Of a DNA stretch of 64,000 nt, positions 10,200 through 21,654 are shown piece after piece. The notes beneath the pieces were generated by a model. It did no database searches. It worked only from the letters and a program-made list of their open reading frames with translations, and had not been told where the DNA came from. The translations under genes and the position numbers were made by a program. Positions within the stretch are counted from its first letter, which is position 1. Every line of letters begins with the position of its first letter. Source of the DNA: Cycas panzhihuaensis. Its lineage: Eukaryota; Cycadophyta. The DNA is taken from contig CM041465.1 of NCBI GenBank assembly GCA_023213395.1, forward strand, positions 46,011,741-46,075,740. Reading direction: 5' to 3'.

Positions 10200-11110
10200 T
10201 CAAAGGTGATAGGTGAAGGCCGTCTCTTGCTTCTAGAGGGAAGTCACTTAATGCAATACTTGCGAGTCCTTTCAGACGACTAAATGTATAATGAGGACTG
10301 GAAGATGAATAAGGTGAAGCCCAACTGTAACAACTGCCGTCCCACTGCCAACAAATGCAGGCTTGTAAATATATAAATGTTGTCCAAGATTTGGATTTGT
10401 GTGCCCCTGAAACTTGTGAAGAGGCTGTATAGGGCTTCTAATATCATAAATAAGCAAATCAGGGTCTCTGCTTGCTGATAAAGCAGAAAGTCCTGCGATG
10501 GACTCCACTCCACTGCATTAACACTAGCTCTAAAAATGAAGGCTGATACGCAGAAGGAGGAGGAGGGAGATCACTTCCAAAATTATAGCTATCATAATTG
10601 GTTGATGGATTGTAAGTCCGAACTCCTGTCAAAGAAGACTGCAAACTTTCTGATGGATACAAGTGAGATTCTTGACAGAGGAACTGGACTCCTCCTTCCA
10701 AGGCTGAACCATAAATGCCTTGGCTTGCCCTGTTGTAAGTGCCTTGGCTAGGTAAATTGTAAGAGACAACACCAACAACTGAAGTAGGATACTGGCCTCT
10801 ATCTACAGGGCAAAAGAAGTTGCTTTCAGCTACACCACCATTAGCACGAAGACGCTTAGACTACTGATATTTAATAGCAACTACAAATCTTTTCTCGTTT
10901 TCCAACTATTCATCATGCTGCACCCTTCCACTGGTAACCTTGGCCCTTTCCGGTATTTTGGTATCTCTAGATTGAGTCCGTTCTACTGGTTTGCTAGTGT
11001 CCACATAATTAGGGCATTCTTTGATGCTTGGAAAGCTCAGGTTTTGGCCTTGATTTAGTTGGCTTGTGAGCTGAGAAGGATTTGTAGCCTCTGCGACATC
11101 ATCTTCTTCA
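10200..11110 (-). pseudogene. Captured host gene fragment with WD40-like stretch (in D)
   Basis: The minus strand is open with only scattered stops and about two frameshifts from about 11110 to 10200. The N-terminal part is Ser/Asn/Gln-rich and unrecognised (ERAKVTSGRVQHDE, SKRLRANGGVAES). A block near 10530-10410 reads NAVEWSPSQDFLL then SASRDPDLLIYDIRSP and HKFQGHT, the pattern of a WD40 repeat. Downstream is YTFSRLKGLASIALS. It may be one gene or two joined fragments. I cannot name the parent gene. Confidence 0.5.
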
Positions 11111-12591
11111 ATCGGGAGGGTAAAAATGTATCAGTTACATGATTTGCTCATGCTATTGCTATCAAATGTGATTAATCTTATCTTTTGTTTCTTTCCGGAC
11201 CAAACATTGTAGAACACGGTAGATGGAACGAATGAAGGACGGAGGGGAACGACTCACAAAAGCGGAGGAGGAGGTACTTATCTTTTACGTACAATCTTGA
11301 TGGTTCCCATATTGATGGTAGTGGCGGTGCAAAGAAAGGATGTCTATTGATTGTTGTTGTGCATAATCATGTTCTCTGTCCCCTGTTTGTCCTCATCGTG
11401 GTGGAAGCAGGTTAAGATCGGCCAGCGTTCAAAATCTTCGAGAATTCCTTGATAGAAGAAAAAGTCTATGCAAAAGTTAAGGAGTGAATGAAGGGAGAGA
11501 GAGAAATATTAATGCTAAGATCCCTGGAGACTGACTAGGCTCTGATACCAATTGATATGCATTTAGATTCAAGCACAGATCTTAGCAAGCACAAGAATAC
11601 TAGAATAGGAGGAGAAAAGAAGTTCTCTCTTCATTGATTTCTTGAAGAAAGGACTTACATATTTATACAAGCTTGAGTTAGTTATATGTAGAACATGTGT
11701 GTTCCATCTAGGACATGTGTCACCTGTGTACCTAATTACTAATTAGGTTCCTTAAGTATCTTTTAAAATGATACTTAAAGAGTATTATGAATATAATACT
11801 AACACTATACATAAATACTCATCACGTATAGTTTTCAAACGTTAGAGAAAACATTGTAAAAACTACCACTATGCATAACTGCATGAAGAACTTGCCCTTG
11901 TTAAAGAAAAACAGTCGCAATTTGATCAATAAAGTCACATGCAGATCGAAAAATCTGCTGTAGAGACTGTTGCCGCCGTATGTCAGAAAATGGAATGATA
12001 TATTGAACAAATATCATTTGATTAATATGTTTGATATTTCAATATAGTTTGAAGGCTTGATTAATAAAGATTAATCGATTTTTTGAAGGCGCAGATTCGA
12101 TATTAATCGAACTTTTACAGACGCTAGTTAATAATAATCATAAGAGAATAAAAACAACCGTCCACAACAAAGCCACCATTTCAAATTAATCACACGATTA
12201 ATTTTTTCGATAATATTTCATATATATCATTTGATATATAAATTTGATCGATCAATTATTTTGAAACACACGCAAAGGTCACACGATCTTTTTTGAGTGA
12301 TGTAATTAAAAAGAATATTCTTTTGAATATTCCATTCTTAATACTTGGCCTTCAAAGTCTTTGATAAAGTGATTTATTCAACTTTAAAGTGCTTTATTAC
12401 ATTTATTTGGAGTTAATTCATCCAAGATTAGCCCAATAACACGCGACATCCATAAGGGCGTATTATTTGCGGAGAACGTGCCATACATAAATCAAAATCT
12501 TAATGAAGTGATATACGTAGCAGTGATTGAAGCTTCGTGAAGTGTTAAATAGTGGAAACTAAGACTTATAATTGTGATTGACAATCAAATG

Positions 12592-13390
12592 GAAGAGAAC
12601 ACGGAATATCTGTAGACATGGACACCAAAACAATTGTATTGTTGCAAGTAATCTTTGATGACACCAATTTTGAAGAGTGGAAATCCAACATAGAGCTTGT
12701 ATTGATGGTCCAGGAGTTGTGGGACCTAACCTACGAGGCTCCACCCAAGAAAAAGGAAGGGGAAATTGATGTTAAACGAGATAAATTCACTTGGAGAAAG
12801 CAACTTCATGCCACTAGTCTCATGAAGCTCTCATGCCCTAGATTAGAGAGCACTCATCCATAAGCTGAATATGCCACATGACATTTGGAAGACCCTATGT
12901 GACACATTTGAAGAAAAGAAGACCAACCGTTTGGTCATCTTACTGGGTGAATTGTTCAACTCCTGTATTGAGGGTGAGAGCAACATCATCTCCTATTTGA
13001 ATAAGTTGGATGATATCAAGAACAAGTTGGAGGGAATAGAAGAAGACCTAATTAGTGATAAAATCATATTCACAATTGTCATGAACAAGTTGCCAGCAAC
13101 TTACAATACCTTTCAGACTATGTATAATGTTGACGACCTTGTTTCAAAAGCAGAAGGAGCTTCTTCTTGCTGAGAAAGCTAAGCTTAAACATCACGGGTT
13201 TGTGGGTTCTACTAATACTAGTCTCACCCTATCCTCAAAAGTTCAGAAGAATGAGGATGAAGATAGGGATAAACTTTCACACGAAGAGGGTATCAATAAA
13301 GGGAAGAAAAAATAAAATGGTTCATGTACCTATTGTAAAAAGATGGGCCATAGGGAAAATGATTGCTGGGTCAGGAAAAAGAACTTAAGG
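12592..13390 (+). pseudogene. Element C: copia gag
   Basis: Translation begins around ATG 12618. Motifs FDDTNFEEWKSNIELVL and MPHDIWKTLCDTFEEKKTNR, then YLNKLDDIKNKLEGIEE, fit copia gag (the UBN2 type). Frame changes occur near 12860 and 13145. An intact CCHC zinc knuckle, CTYCKKMGHRENDC, is encoded at about 13322-13370 after a stop. The protein cannot be made in one piece. Confidence 0.8.
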
Positions 13391-15055
13391 CAAACTAATG
13401 GGAAGGAGAAGATTGCATCTTATTGTATGAGAGTATCAACGGACTCAGACACACAAAAACATATCTCTCCTAGAAAGTAGAGTTTTGATGTGTTAAACCA
13501 AAATCATGGCTAGACGGATGTCATACTCGATAATGTTGATGTGGTACCAGTCAAAAATGTTGAAACAGTCACAGTGAAAGGTGGTTGTCTCGAGAAGGTG
13601 CGATATGCACCTAGAATGAATCATAATCTTCTTTCTACTTAGAATACTTGGTATACTCTCCCAAAGATAAGTCAGAAGTGAAACACTTTATAGTGACAAC
13701 TGAAAAGAAATGTGAAAATCAAATAAAATTGTGGAAAAGCCAATGGCAATCACATTTCTAAGTTTTGTTCTAATCATGGAATTGAGTTAATGCCACATGA
13801 TGGAGTTGCCACACGAAAAGTTAATACCTTGATTGACATGGAATTGCGTAGTGTGCAAACACAACATATCCCATTCAATTTCAAGACAAAAATTATGAGA
13901 ATTGTTTACATTGTGAACTAGATTCCAACCTCTGCAATTCAAAGTGCGATGCCACATGAATGATGGACTGGTCGAAAGCCTTCCATTGAAAAAATCTTCA
14001 GGTGCATTGCAAATGCGTTAATCTCTGACAGACAACTGAAGAAATCTAGCCATAGTCACAAAAGCGCTTTTGTGGGATACTATGGAAACAATCATACATA
14101 TAAATTGTGGGATCTGGTGATGCAAAAGTTTCTTTATTGTAAGGATATAAGGATTGACGAAGCATTGACATACCGATTTGATAAGGCTCTGCTATCAAAT
14201 GTTTGTTACCCCCCCTTCATGACATCTCCTAATCCTGCAAAGGTCAAGCTCCAAGAGGAAGATGAAGTAAAAGGTAATAAAAAACACCAGTTACTCGTTG
14301 AGGAGACGACAACCTCTTCTAAGTCATTATTGGTTGTAACTGAGAATGAAACAGAAAGGCTAGTTGAAACTCATTGCTAGTCGACTTCAAATGATGAAAG
14401 TCATTTACTCCCACATTCTTGATTCATTATGGCAAATGAATCCTTCCTGGAGAGCAACTATGGAGGAGGAAAAAGATTCTTTGCATGGAAATATCCTTCT
14501 ATTCAAATTGATCATAAGACAACGATTGCACCCATTGATCAGAAGCCAATAAATAGGTCAAATATAGTAGCTACACTCGGTGGAGAGTTACATCAAAATA
14601 ATGTTCAGTTTGCATTTCTTAACCTAGAATTAAGGAGATTATATTAGGTGTAAACCTCTAAGGTCGTTAAGGAAGGACAAGATAAGCTATTGTGCCAATT
14701 GAATTGCGCTAAAGGCACATACCCTATGTTCGATTCAGACTCGGTTTCAATTGATAAAACATTACAACCTGTGAAAGAAACTCTTAGTTTGGTAGAGTAC
14801 CTGCAGGATCAATTATTGACATTAGAAGCGAGATACCAGTCAATTGTTCAAGAGGTGTTTGATGAAAATAAACTTCAGGTAAAATTTTTTTCGACCACTT
14901 ATTGGGTTGCGAGCTGATTCATGGAGTTGTTGGATGAACGTCACCAGTCAACACCTCAACAAGATCATCCTTGAGGGGGGATTAGTCTACAAGGACAGAT
15001 CTCTAGACTACTATGTATTAATTTTTTTTCATCCCCTATTCGCATTAAGAGGGGA
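13391..15055 (+). pseudogene. Element C: remnants of copia protease, integrase and RT
   Basis: Heavily decayed. The clearest block is the integrase C-terminal region at about 13960-14230: WTGRKPS, then SHKSAFVGYYGNN and YKLWDL. A short N-terminal reverse transcriptase piece (ATMEEEKDSLHGN) lies near 14455, and another (GELHQNNVQFAFLN) near 14580-14625. Most of the reverse transcriptase and RNase H is missing. An ORF at 14690-14917 is not recognised. The polypurine tract AAGAGGGGA (15047-15055) abuts the LTR. Confidence 0.7.
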
Positions 15056-15471
15056 TGTTAGCGATAGTTAACTTAGGTTAACTATACACGTAATTCTTCA
15101 TAAGGGGATAGTTATCACGTGCAGGTGTGACAGAGGGGTGTGTCCTTATACGAACAGGTACGGTGAGGGGCCATGATCATACGCGAAATAATATGATACC
15201 ATTTCAGGGTATATTTATACGTACCTCTTTGGTATTTTAACCATCAACTCGTAATTGATGTGATCTCATCAAATCTGCTCGTGTGCCATCTCACCCTTAG
15301 AACACTGTGTATTGTTCTGTTTTAATATATTAAACATTGTGTTGGTGGGTTTTCTTTCTTGAGAGTTTCCTACGATAAAGTCTCCTTGTGCATGTTCTTG
15401 GCGTGTAACATTTCCTGCCTCTGGTGGATTTAACACCCGACCTACATCCTGCATATGCACAAACCTTAACA
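15056..15471 (+). mobile_element. Element C: 3' LTR
   Basis: This 416-bp LTR runs from TGTTAGCGAT to AACCTTAACA. Its last 316 bases match the 5' LTR piece at 7156-7470. It has a polypurine tract directly upstream and a flank of GATGA. Confidence 0.88.
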
Positions 15472-16780
15472 GATGAAGTGGGGTTCTATAGGGGATAATC
15501 ATCATACTAAGTGATGAAACCTGATGAATGGGTTGAAGTTTTAGAATGTCCTATTGGGGATGCTTTGTAGGGGGTGAAGGAATATGTAAGAAAAGAACTG
15601 AGATAGGATTGCAAGGGGGAATTGGGATTTTTCCTATGAAAATATTAGAGTTTTGTTTAGCATTATGGCTAACTATAGGATGGAGAAAAGAGGCCTTTTC
15701 TATTGCTATTGAACTTGGGAAAGAGAGAGGACATATTAAATTATCAACCAAAATGCGCATGTGTAACACATGATCAATGAGTGCCTTGCATGATATTTGT
15801 TGAGATCCTTCTTCAAAATCTAGTTCTTTCACTTGTTTTTCCATGTTTTTGTGCTGCTCTTGTGTAACTTTGCCTTGAGTCCCTTCCTTGATCCTGATTT
15901 GAGGCTCTTCTGTCATGTGCCTTCTTTGAGTCTTCTGTGTAGTCGTGTTGCTCCCTCTAGGGTAGTTCGTGTTCTAGCTCCTGTGAAATCTCTGCTTCTT
16001 GTTCTTTTTCTATTTCTGCCAATTCATCTAGCAACTTTAATGCTTCGTTGTCCTCACGAAAGGCTTGGATACATGAAAATCAAAACGAATACCAATTGTA
16101 GAGTATAGTTGCTTCTTCAAACTAATTTATGATCCAATCAAGAGCACTTCCTTCTAGGAAGCATTTTAGTAATGGTCCATATTCTTCAATTATAGACCTC
16201 GAGGGTTTCTACCCAATGCATCGTATCCTCCTTGTTTAGATTAAAAGAATTAGTCTCAAATTTTCTTTTTAGTATCCAGGCTAGAAGTGTGTTCTCTAAT
16301 TCTCGAGTTTTCTTTGCAAATTTTTGCTTATCAACATAGTGGAAAATGACCTGTGTCCATCTGTTTTCAGAATACTCCTGTATCACACTTTTTATGAATG
16401 ACCACTCAAAGTATTCCGAATACTTGTAGTCATTGCAAAACCCACTGAACCATCTAACCGCGTCCTCACTTAAATAATGGGATGCAAACAAAATTTTTTC
16501 CTTTAGGCATCCTACGAAAGTCAAAGTAGATGTCCATCATCCTTGTCCATTCAGACACTTTAATTTCTTCATTGGGATCCCATTTTTCTAATGAGATTTG
16601 AACCTTGTTAGCCAGCTTGAATGGGTCGATTAAATTCCTTCATGAAGCTAGAAAAACTCAAAGTTCTTGGTCAACAGGAGCTACAACTTCATCAATTAAA
16701 ATCTACATCATTTATTGATCAGAACCACCACATATGACCACTCGTAATGGTCTCTCTAAACTAGGAACCCAACGTTTCAA
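15472..16780 (-). pseudogene. Fragment E: gypsy-type gag related to the B/H ORF
   Basis: The minus strand, from about 16780 down, shows a retrotransposon gag core: VPSLERPLRVVICGGSDQ, then KWDPNEEIKVSEWT, then the ORF at 16524-16186 with ILFASHYLSEDAVRWFSGF. Further on it carries the same core as B and H (EEYGPLLKCFLEG, about 16190-16150). An acidic tail and a terminal segment (15916-15551) match B and H (QISCKA, CPLSFPSSIAI). Several stops and frameshifts break it. E links the orphan ORF of B and H to a gag polyprotein. Confidence 0.65.
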
Positions 16781-17647
16781 ATGACACTACGATCTGACAC
16801 ATGTACCCAGAGTTATGGACGGAAGTGTCCAAGTACCCCTTCTGGAAAGGCAAATAAAAAAAAAGTTATTAGCCCCCTTTTCAAACTTGCCCCTTGCTTC
16901 TTCCTGGAATGGCTCCATTGTGACATCACTATCTCATCGTTCATTTGCTTTTGGGTTTTGTTACGATTTGAGCTTCACAGTGTTTCCTATTGCTCGGTAT
17001 ATTTTCGCTTGATGAGCAGATCTTTGTTTCAATTGGCATTAATTGAGAGTGGGATCCTTTCGTTACCCTGGGTACTTACGCTATTCATTGCGCTTCCTCA
17101 ATACGTCAACCTTGTGTGATTTGAGGGTAATTTTGTTCCGTGGTGACATGTTACCCACTAGTCCTCTTATTTCACAATTTTGTACACTTGCAATTGGGTA
17201 CCTTGCCAAATGCTTGGAGGTCAGATGCTTAACAATTCATGCTTATTTGATCTAGATGCAGTCACTCACTCGCAGCATAATACGTGACAACTTGCTCATC
17301 TAAATCTCTCCTCAATGTAGAACTTGCCTATGGATTCCATTGCAATTGCCGATGAATGGCGATATCTCTACCTTGTTGATTCAGATCTACCTTCTAATGG
17401 ACCTCCTAATTGTTGGTTCTCCTCCTACAAATTCTTTTTGCTGCTACTTTATCTCGCAATGTGGAGACCTGGCATGTGGATAACACCCAACTTTAGGTAG
17501 TTCTGGGTTATTTGCAGACCTAAAATGGCAATTGGTAATGACAATTGTGTAATAGTAGAGCTGTAGGTAAACTTGATGTGCAAATAGAGCTCAATTGTGG
17601 GCATTCAGGACTGAAATGCAGATTTGGTAGGAGGGGCGTAGTCTTCA
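16781..17647. other. No gene recognised
   Basis: About 870 bases between fragment E and the left LTR of F. Open frames here (for example 16781-17119) show no motif I recognise. The last five bases, CTTCA, are the left target duplication of F. Confidence 0.5.
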
Positions 17648-18351
17648 TGTAACAATCTTACAGATCTAAGCAAATATTACAAAAACAAACAAAATGGCCA
17701 CCCAATGCACTTGCCAAATATTCAATCAAGAGAGTAATGATATAAAATTACTTGAATACTTATAGCATACAAATATAAAATGGTATGAAATGAACATAAA
17801 CTGAAAAGATACAAGGTTACCAAAAGATCCCACAAATTACTAATGATAACGAATCCCTCTTCGAGGCGAGGTCCCCTCCACAAAGCTCCTCAAAAGGGCC
17901 AAAAATACTACAGTCCAAGACTTCTCGGATGATGCCAAAATGAGGCCACAAATCCTCCTTAAATAGGCAGCCAAAAGATAGTAATAGAAGTTAGCCAGAA
18001 AAGGGGGAAAAACCTACCCAAAACTGAAACTGGAAGTTTGTTAGAACTTCTCCAAAAACTAGCAGGTTGAAACTTTAAACTGTGAAAAATGGGCATTAGG
18101 CCACATTAGTCCCAAGATCATAAGTACAGGCACAATACTACAAATGCATGAAAGCATGAAAGCATAAAGAGCACAAAGAGAAATAGGAGCAAGAGAAAAT
18201 GATACCCAATATGTGGAGTTGGGATTGGTCCAACCTCCCAAGAAGAAACAGTTTGATTAGCAAACTGATAGCATAACAATACAACTCCAACTCTTGTCTT
18301 AGACAATGAGGAGAGGTCTCATTATATAGAGTGAAATGAGAGACCTAAGGC

Positions 18352-18577
18352 CTTGGATGTTTGACAAGTGTCAAACATCCAAGATACATGACTTGGATCC
18401 TCATGCACTCTTTCTCAAATGAGAGACCTAAGGCCTTGGATGTTTGACAAGTGTCAAACATCCAAGATACATGCCTTGGATCCTCAAAAGAGTGCATGAG
18501 GGTCCATTTGACCCTTTAGTGACAACGTTGTGTCACTAGAAAGAATGTGGGTGTGCACTTTATCACTTAAGTGATAA
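18352..18577. promoter_or_regulatory. Palindromic modules in the G/K LTR
   Basis: CTTGGATGTTTGACA and its exact reverse complement, separated by AG, form a 32-bp palindrome at 18352-18383 and again at 18435-18466. The two lie in an ~83-bp direct duplication. A perfect 18-bp palindrome TTATCACTTAAGTGATAA lies at 18560-18577. The right G LTR has the same set. The K LTRs have one copy of the first palindrome (near 55690) and the second one. Confidence 0.8.
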
Positions 18578-18656
18578 GTCACCCCTAAAGTAAAAGTGCA
18601 TATATTACATGAAAAATAAAGTACATTAACTTAACATTTAAACATAAGGTTTAACA

Positions 18657-18862
18657 CCCCCTTCTTGCTTATAATGTTAAGTCGGACCTGAGACCATCTC
18701 TAAATTTTACAAACTTGTCTCTACCAAGTGGCTTGGTAAAGATATCTGTAGTCTGTTGCTCGTTGGTCGATATTGAAGTGTGATCTCACCGTGTACATGC
18801 TCCACGATGAAATGGTGGTGAACTTCAATATGCTTGGTCCGCGTGGAAAGCGAGATTCTTAG
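18657..18862 (-). pseudogene. Element G: RNase H C-terminal remnant
   Basis: The minus strand encodes the end of copia RNase H (KHIEVHHHFI-like, then LQISLPSHLVE in a shifted frame), matching 61915-62127 of K. It is joined directly to the RT N-terminus at about 18862. Confidence 0.65.
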
Positions 18863-20310
18863 TTAGCTTGAGTGTCCCATCGAATGGAATTTGGTCTTGT
18901 AGACCCATTTACAATGATTACTGTTTGCATGGAGGCAATTCGACCAAGTCCCAAGTACCATTCTTGTGAATGGATTGAATCTCCTCATCCATGGCAGCTT
19001 TCCAACTATCACTTTGTGAAGCCTCTGCAAAGGTAGTAGGCTCATCAATAGAAAGCACTTGACCATAAGTGCAAAGTTTGTTTCTTCTTGATACTTTGAT
19101 GGACGTTTCCCTTCAATGATATGACCATCCTGTACCGTTTGAGTGTACCACTTACGTAACTTCTGAAATGATGTGGCATGAACCTCAATATCTTCTGGTC
19201 TAAGTGTAGGAGCAGCAGAAGATGAAGTGGAAGGTTCAAGTGGAGCAGATGAAGATGAAGTAGATGGTACAGAAGGTGCGGATGAAGAACATGGTGTGTA
19301 AGATTGAGGGGAAGGGAAATCCTCAATAATCTTTTTCCCTTTGTCAATGGTGGGTTGGATTGATGCCATATCCAACTCTTTTTGATCATTCTCAACAAAG
19401 ATTACATCTCTTGAGAGATGCATTTTTCTCCCAACTGGATCATACAACTTGTAGGCTTTGCTATGAATTGCATATCCTACAAAGATGCATTTAAGGCTAT
19501 GTTTATCCAACTTTGTTCTTTGTTGATCTGGAATGTGCATATACGCAGTACATCCGAATGTCCTCAAATGGCTAATAGTTGGCTTCTTTCCAGACCATGC
19601 CTCCTCAGGTGTGATATCGGTGACTGCTGTTGTAGGACTTCGATTGGCCACATAGGCAGCTGTATGAAATACTTCGGCTCAGTAAGCTCTTGGAAGCCCT
19701 TTTGCATGCATCATTGTTTTGGCTTTATTAGCCAAAGTTCTATTCATCCTCTCGGAGACTCCATTTTGTTGAGGAGTATGAGGAGCTGTGAGTTGTCTCT
19801 GAATTCCATTATCCTTGCAAAATTGGTTGAATTCATTTGAAGTGAATTCACCTCCATTATCTGACCTTAATGTGCCAATTGAGTAGCCAGATTCATTTTC
19901 TACTTCCGCCTTGAACTCTTTGAACTTGGAGAAGGCTTCTGATTTATGCTTTAGGAAGTAGACCCAGACTTTGTGAGAGAAATCATCAATAAAAGATATG
20001 TAGTACTCGCTCCTCCAAAGGAGTGGGTGGACATGGGTCCACACAAGTCCGAGTGAACTAATTGCAAAGGATAAGATGCACGCCATGCTTTGCCTTTAGG
20101 AAAAGCGGTAGATGTTGTGTCCCCATTATGCAAGCTTCGCAAAGACATTTTGAACCATACATCTTTGGAAGCCCATACACCATGCTTTTGTATATCATCT
20201 GCTTGATTGTCTAGGCTTAAATGTCCTAGACGTTGGTGCCATAACTGAATTTTTGACAAAGATGTGGAACCAGAGTAAGCAGAATCAAGAGTAATATTAT
20301 TGGCATCCAA
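18863..20310 (-). pseudogene. Element G: integrase and RT N-terminus
   Basis: On the minus strand, 20310-19951 has the GAG-pre-integrase motif LWHQRLGHLSLDN and the first catalytic Asp in LVHSDLCGP. After a frameshift, 20086-19679 has SFIDDFSHKVWVYF, LRSDNGGEF (second Asp intact) and QQNGVSERMNRT (the Glu). Then 19651-18863 has the integrase C-terminus (EEAWSGKKPTISHLRTFGC, CIFVGYAIHSKAYKLYD), a Ser/Pro-rich linker and the start of RT ([11 protein letters not shown]), where coding stops. It is homologous to 59400-60775 of K. Confidence 0.85.
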
Positions 20311-20417
20311 CTTGTAAAGACCTTGATCCTCATAGGCAATGACACGATCCGATCATCTTTGTCACAAATGATACATTTCCCATTTTAAATAGTACGCTCA
20401 TGTGTTGCTTGTTCAAC

Positions 20418-21654
20418 TCAAGCAGATAGCAAGTTCTTCTCCATAGAAGGAATGAAGTAGGCATCACTGTTGGGAAATGATGAGGAAGGATTTTGAGGAG
20501 AATGAAAAGGAGCTATGGTGCCTGTTCCTGAAATCTCAACTAATTCAGCATTTCCAAAGGTCACTGATTGACCTTTACCTTCCTTGATGTTGCATAGGAG
20601 TTCTTCACTGCCTGTCATATGTCGAGAAGCTCCTGAATCGATAATCCAAGTGTTGTTAATGTTGCATGATTGGTATGCACAAAGTAGTTTGTCTTCATTG
20701 ACAAACTGATTATAATGGCGTTGGTAGCCACCTCTTTGACCCCCCCCTCCACTTGGACCTCCTCGATAGGCACCTCGATTTGGTCGAGGGGGATTCTGCT
20801 GTTGATCTGACTGTTGGAATCTTTGTTGAAACTATTGTCGGTCGCCGTTGTCTTTGACCACGTGGGTCAGCTGGCCGACTTTGACCGTACAGGCTGCTGC
20901 TGTCTTCGAAAATCCGCTTGCTTCTTCTCGCACTCAGTGCAATGCGGTTTGCCACAATAATGGCATACTACATTGGACTTGGAAGATCCAATGTTCATAT
21001 TTCCAAACTGTTTTGTGAATGCAGTTTTGGATTTTTGAGTTGTCTTTGCCCTTGCTGTGAAAGCACCTGTTGTAGATGGTTCTTCATTATCCTTAGCATA
21101 AATTTGTTCTTCTTGAAGCAATAAGCTTTCAAGTTGATTGAATGTAGTGAACCATCTCGTGTAGTTGTTGATATAAAGCCGCTGTAGTCCTTTGGTAATG
21201 ATTTTGTGATGGAGGCTATGATTTCATCTCTTGTGGCTGAACTACCTAAAGTAGTTAACTCATTACAAACCTCCTTAATGGAGGACAAGAATGCCGACAT
21301 CGGCTTTACAAATTTGATGGAGTACAATTTAGCTTTTATCATCAAAATGCGAGCTTCATCTCGCCTTTCATACAAAGAGGACAATGTGTCCCATGCTTCT
21401 TTAGAAGATTGTGCAGAAGAAATATTTTGGTCTACATTTATGTCCACAACCATACGAATGAATGCCAAAGCAATTTCGCTTTTGGCCTCCCATGCAAAGA
21501 ACAACATCCAAGGTGCGGTTTGATTATTATTAACCACAAGGTGTAGGATTGGGGATTCTTCCAAACATATCCCGAACTCATTCATTATCAAGAGATTTTT
21601 GTGATTCTTTTCCATTCTTGATAATTTGATTGCCCTGTTAGCCTTATGGTACAT
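20418..21654 (-). pseudogene. Element G: copia gag and protease
   Basis: Gag runs on the minus strand from about 21654 with NLLIMNEFG, SKEAWDTLSSLYERRDEAR and VCNELTTLGSSATRDE. A frameshift near 21120 leads into LLQEEQIYAKDNEE-like sequence and a damaged zinc knuckle (CHYCGKP, then HCTECEKK in place of GHIAPDCRKK in K). Protease follows with the catalytic IDSG block near 20640 and MTGSEELL. The ORF at 20618-20418 ends at a stop after LLSA. Confidence 0.8.

Larger units (their letters stand above)
7798..11824 (-). mobile_element. Element D: LTR retrotransposon with captured host sequence
   Basis: This is a complete element of 4027 bp. It has 273/272-bp LTRs (7798-8070 and 11553-11824, both TGATATGC to CTCATCA), a PBS complement GCTCTGATACCA at 11539-11550 and a polypurine complement TTTCCTCTCT at 8071-8080. 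The target duplication is CGTAT. The LTRs differ at roughly 15 positions by eye, about 5 percent. No gag, protease, integrase or reverse transcriptase was found inside. It holds a minisatellite (8388-8835) and fragments of at least two host genes. It is therefore non-autonomous and depends on another element for mobility. Confidence 0.88.
7471..12617 (+). mobile_element. Element C: PBS and leader, split by element D
   Basis: Bases 7471-7797 and 11825-12617 are the untranslated leader of copia C. The second part is AT-rich with repeated TTAATCGA-like words around 12060-12260. Element D (7798-11824) interrupts it, with CGTAT duplicated on both sides (7793-7797 and 11825-11829). No leader gene is seen. 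Confidence 0.75.

Noticed and set aside
19418-19840. 140-codon plus-strand ORF in element G
   Set aside because: Antisense to the integrase frame of G.
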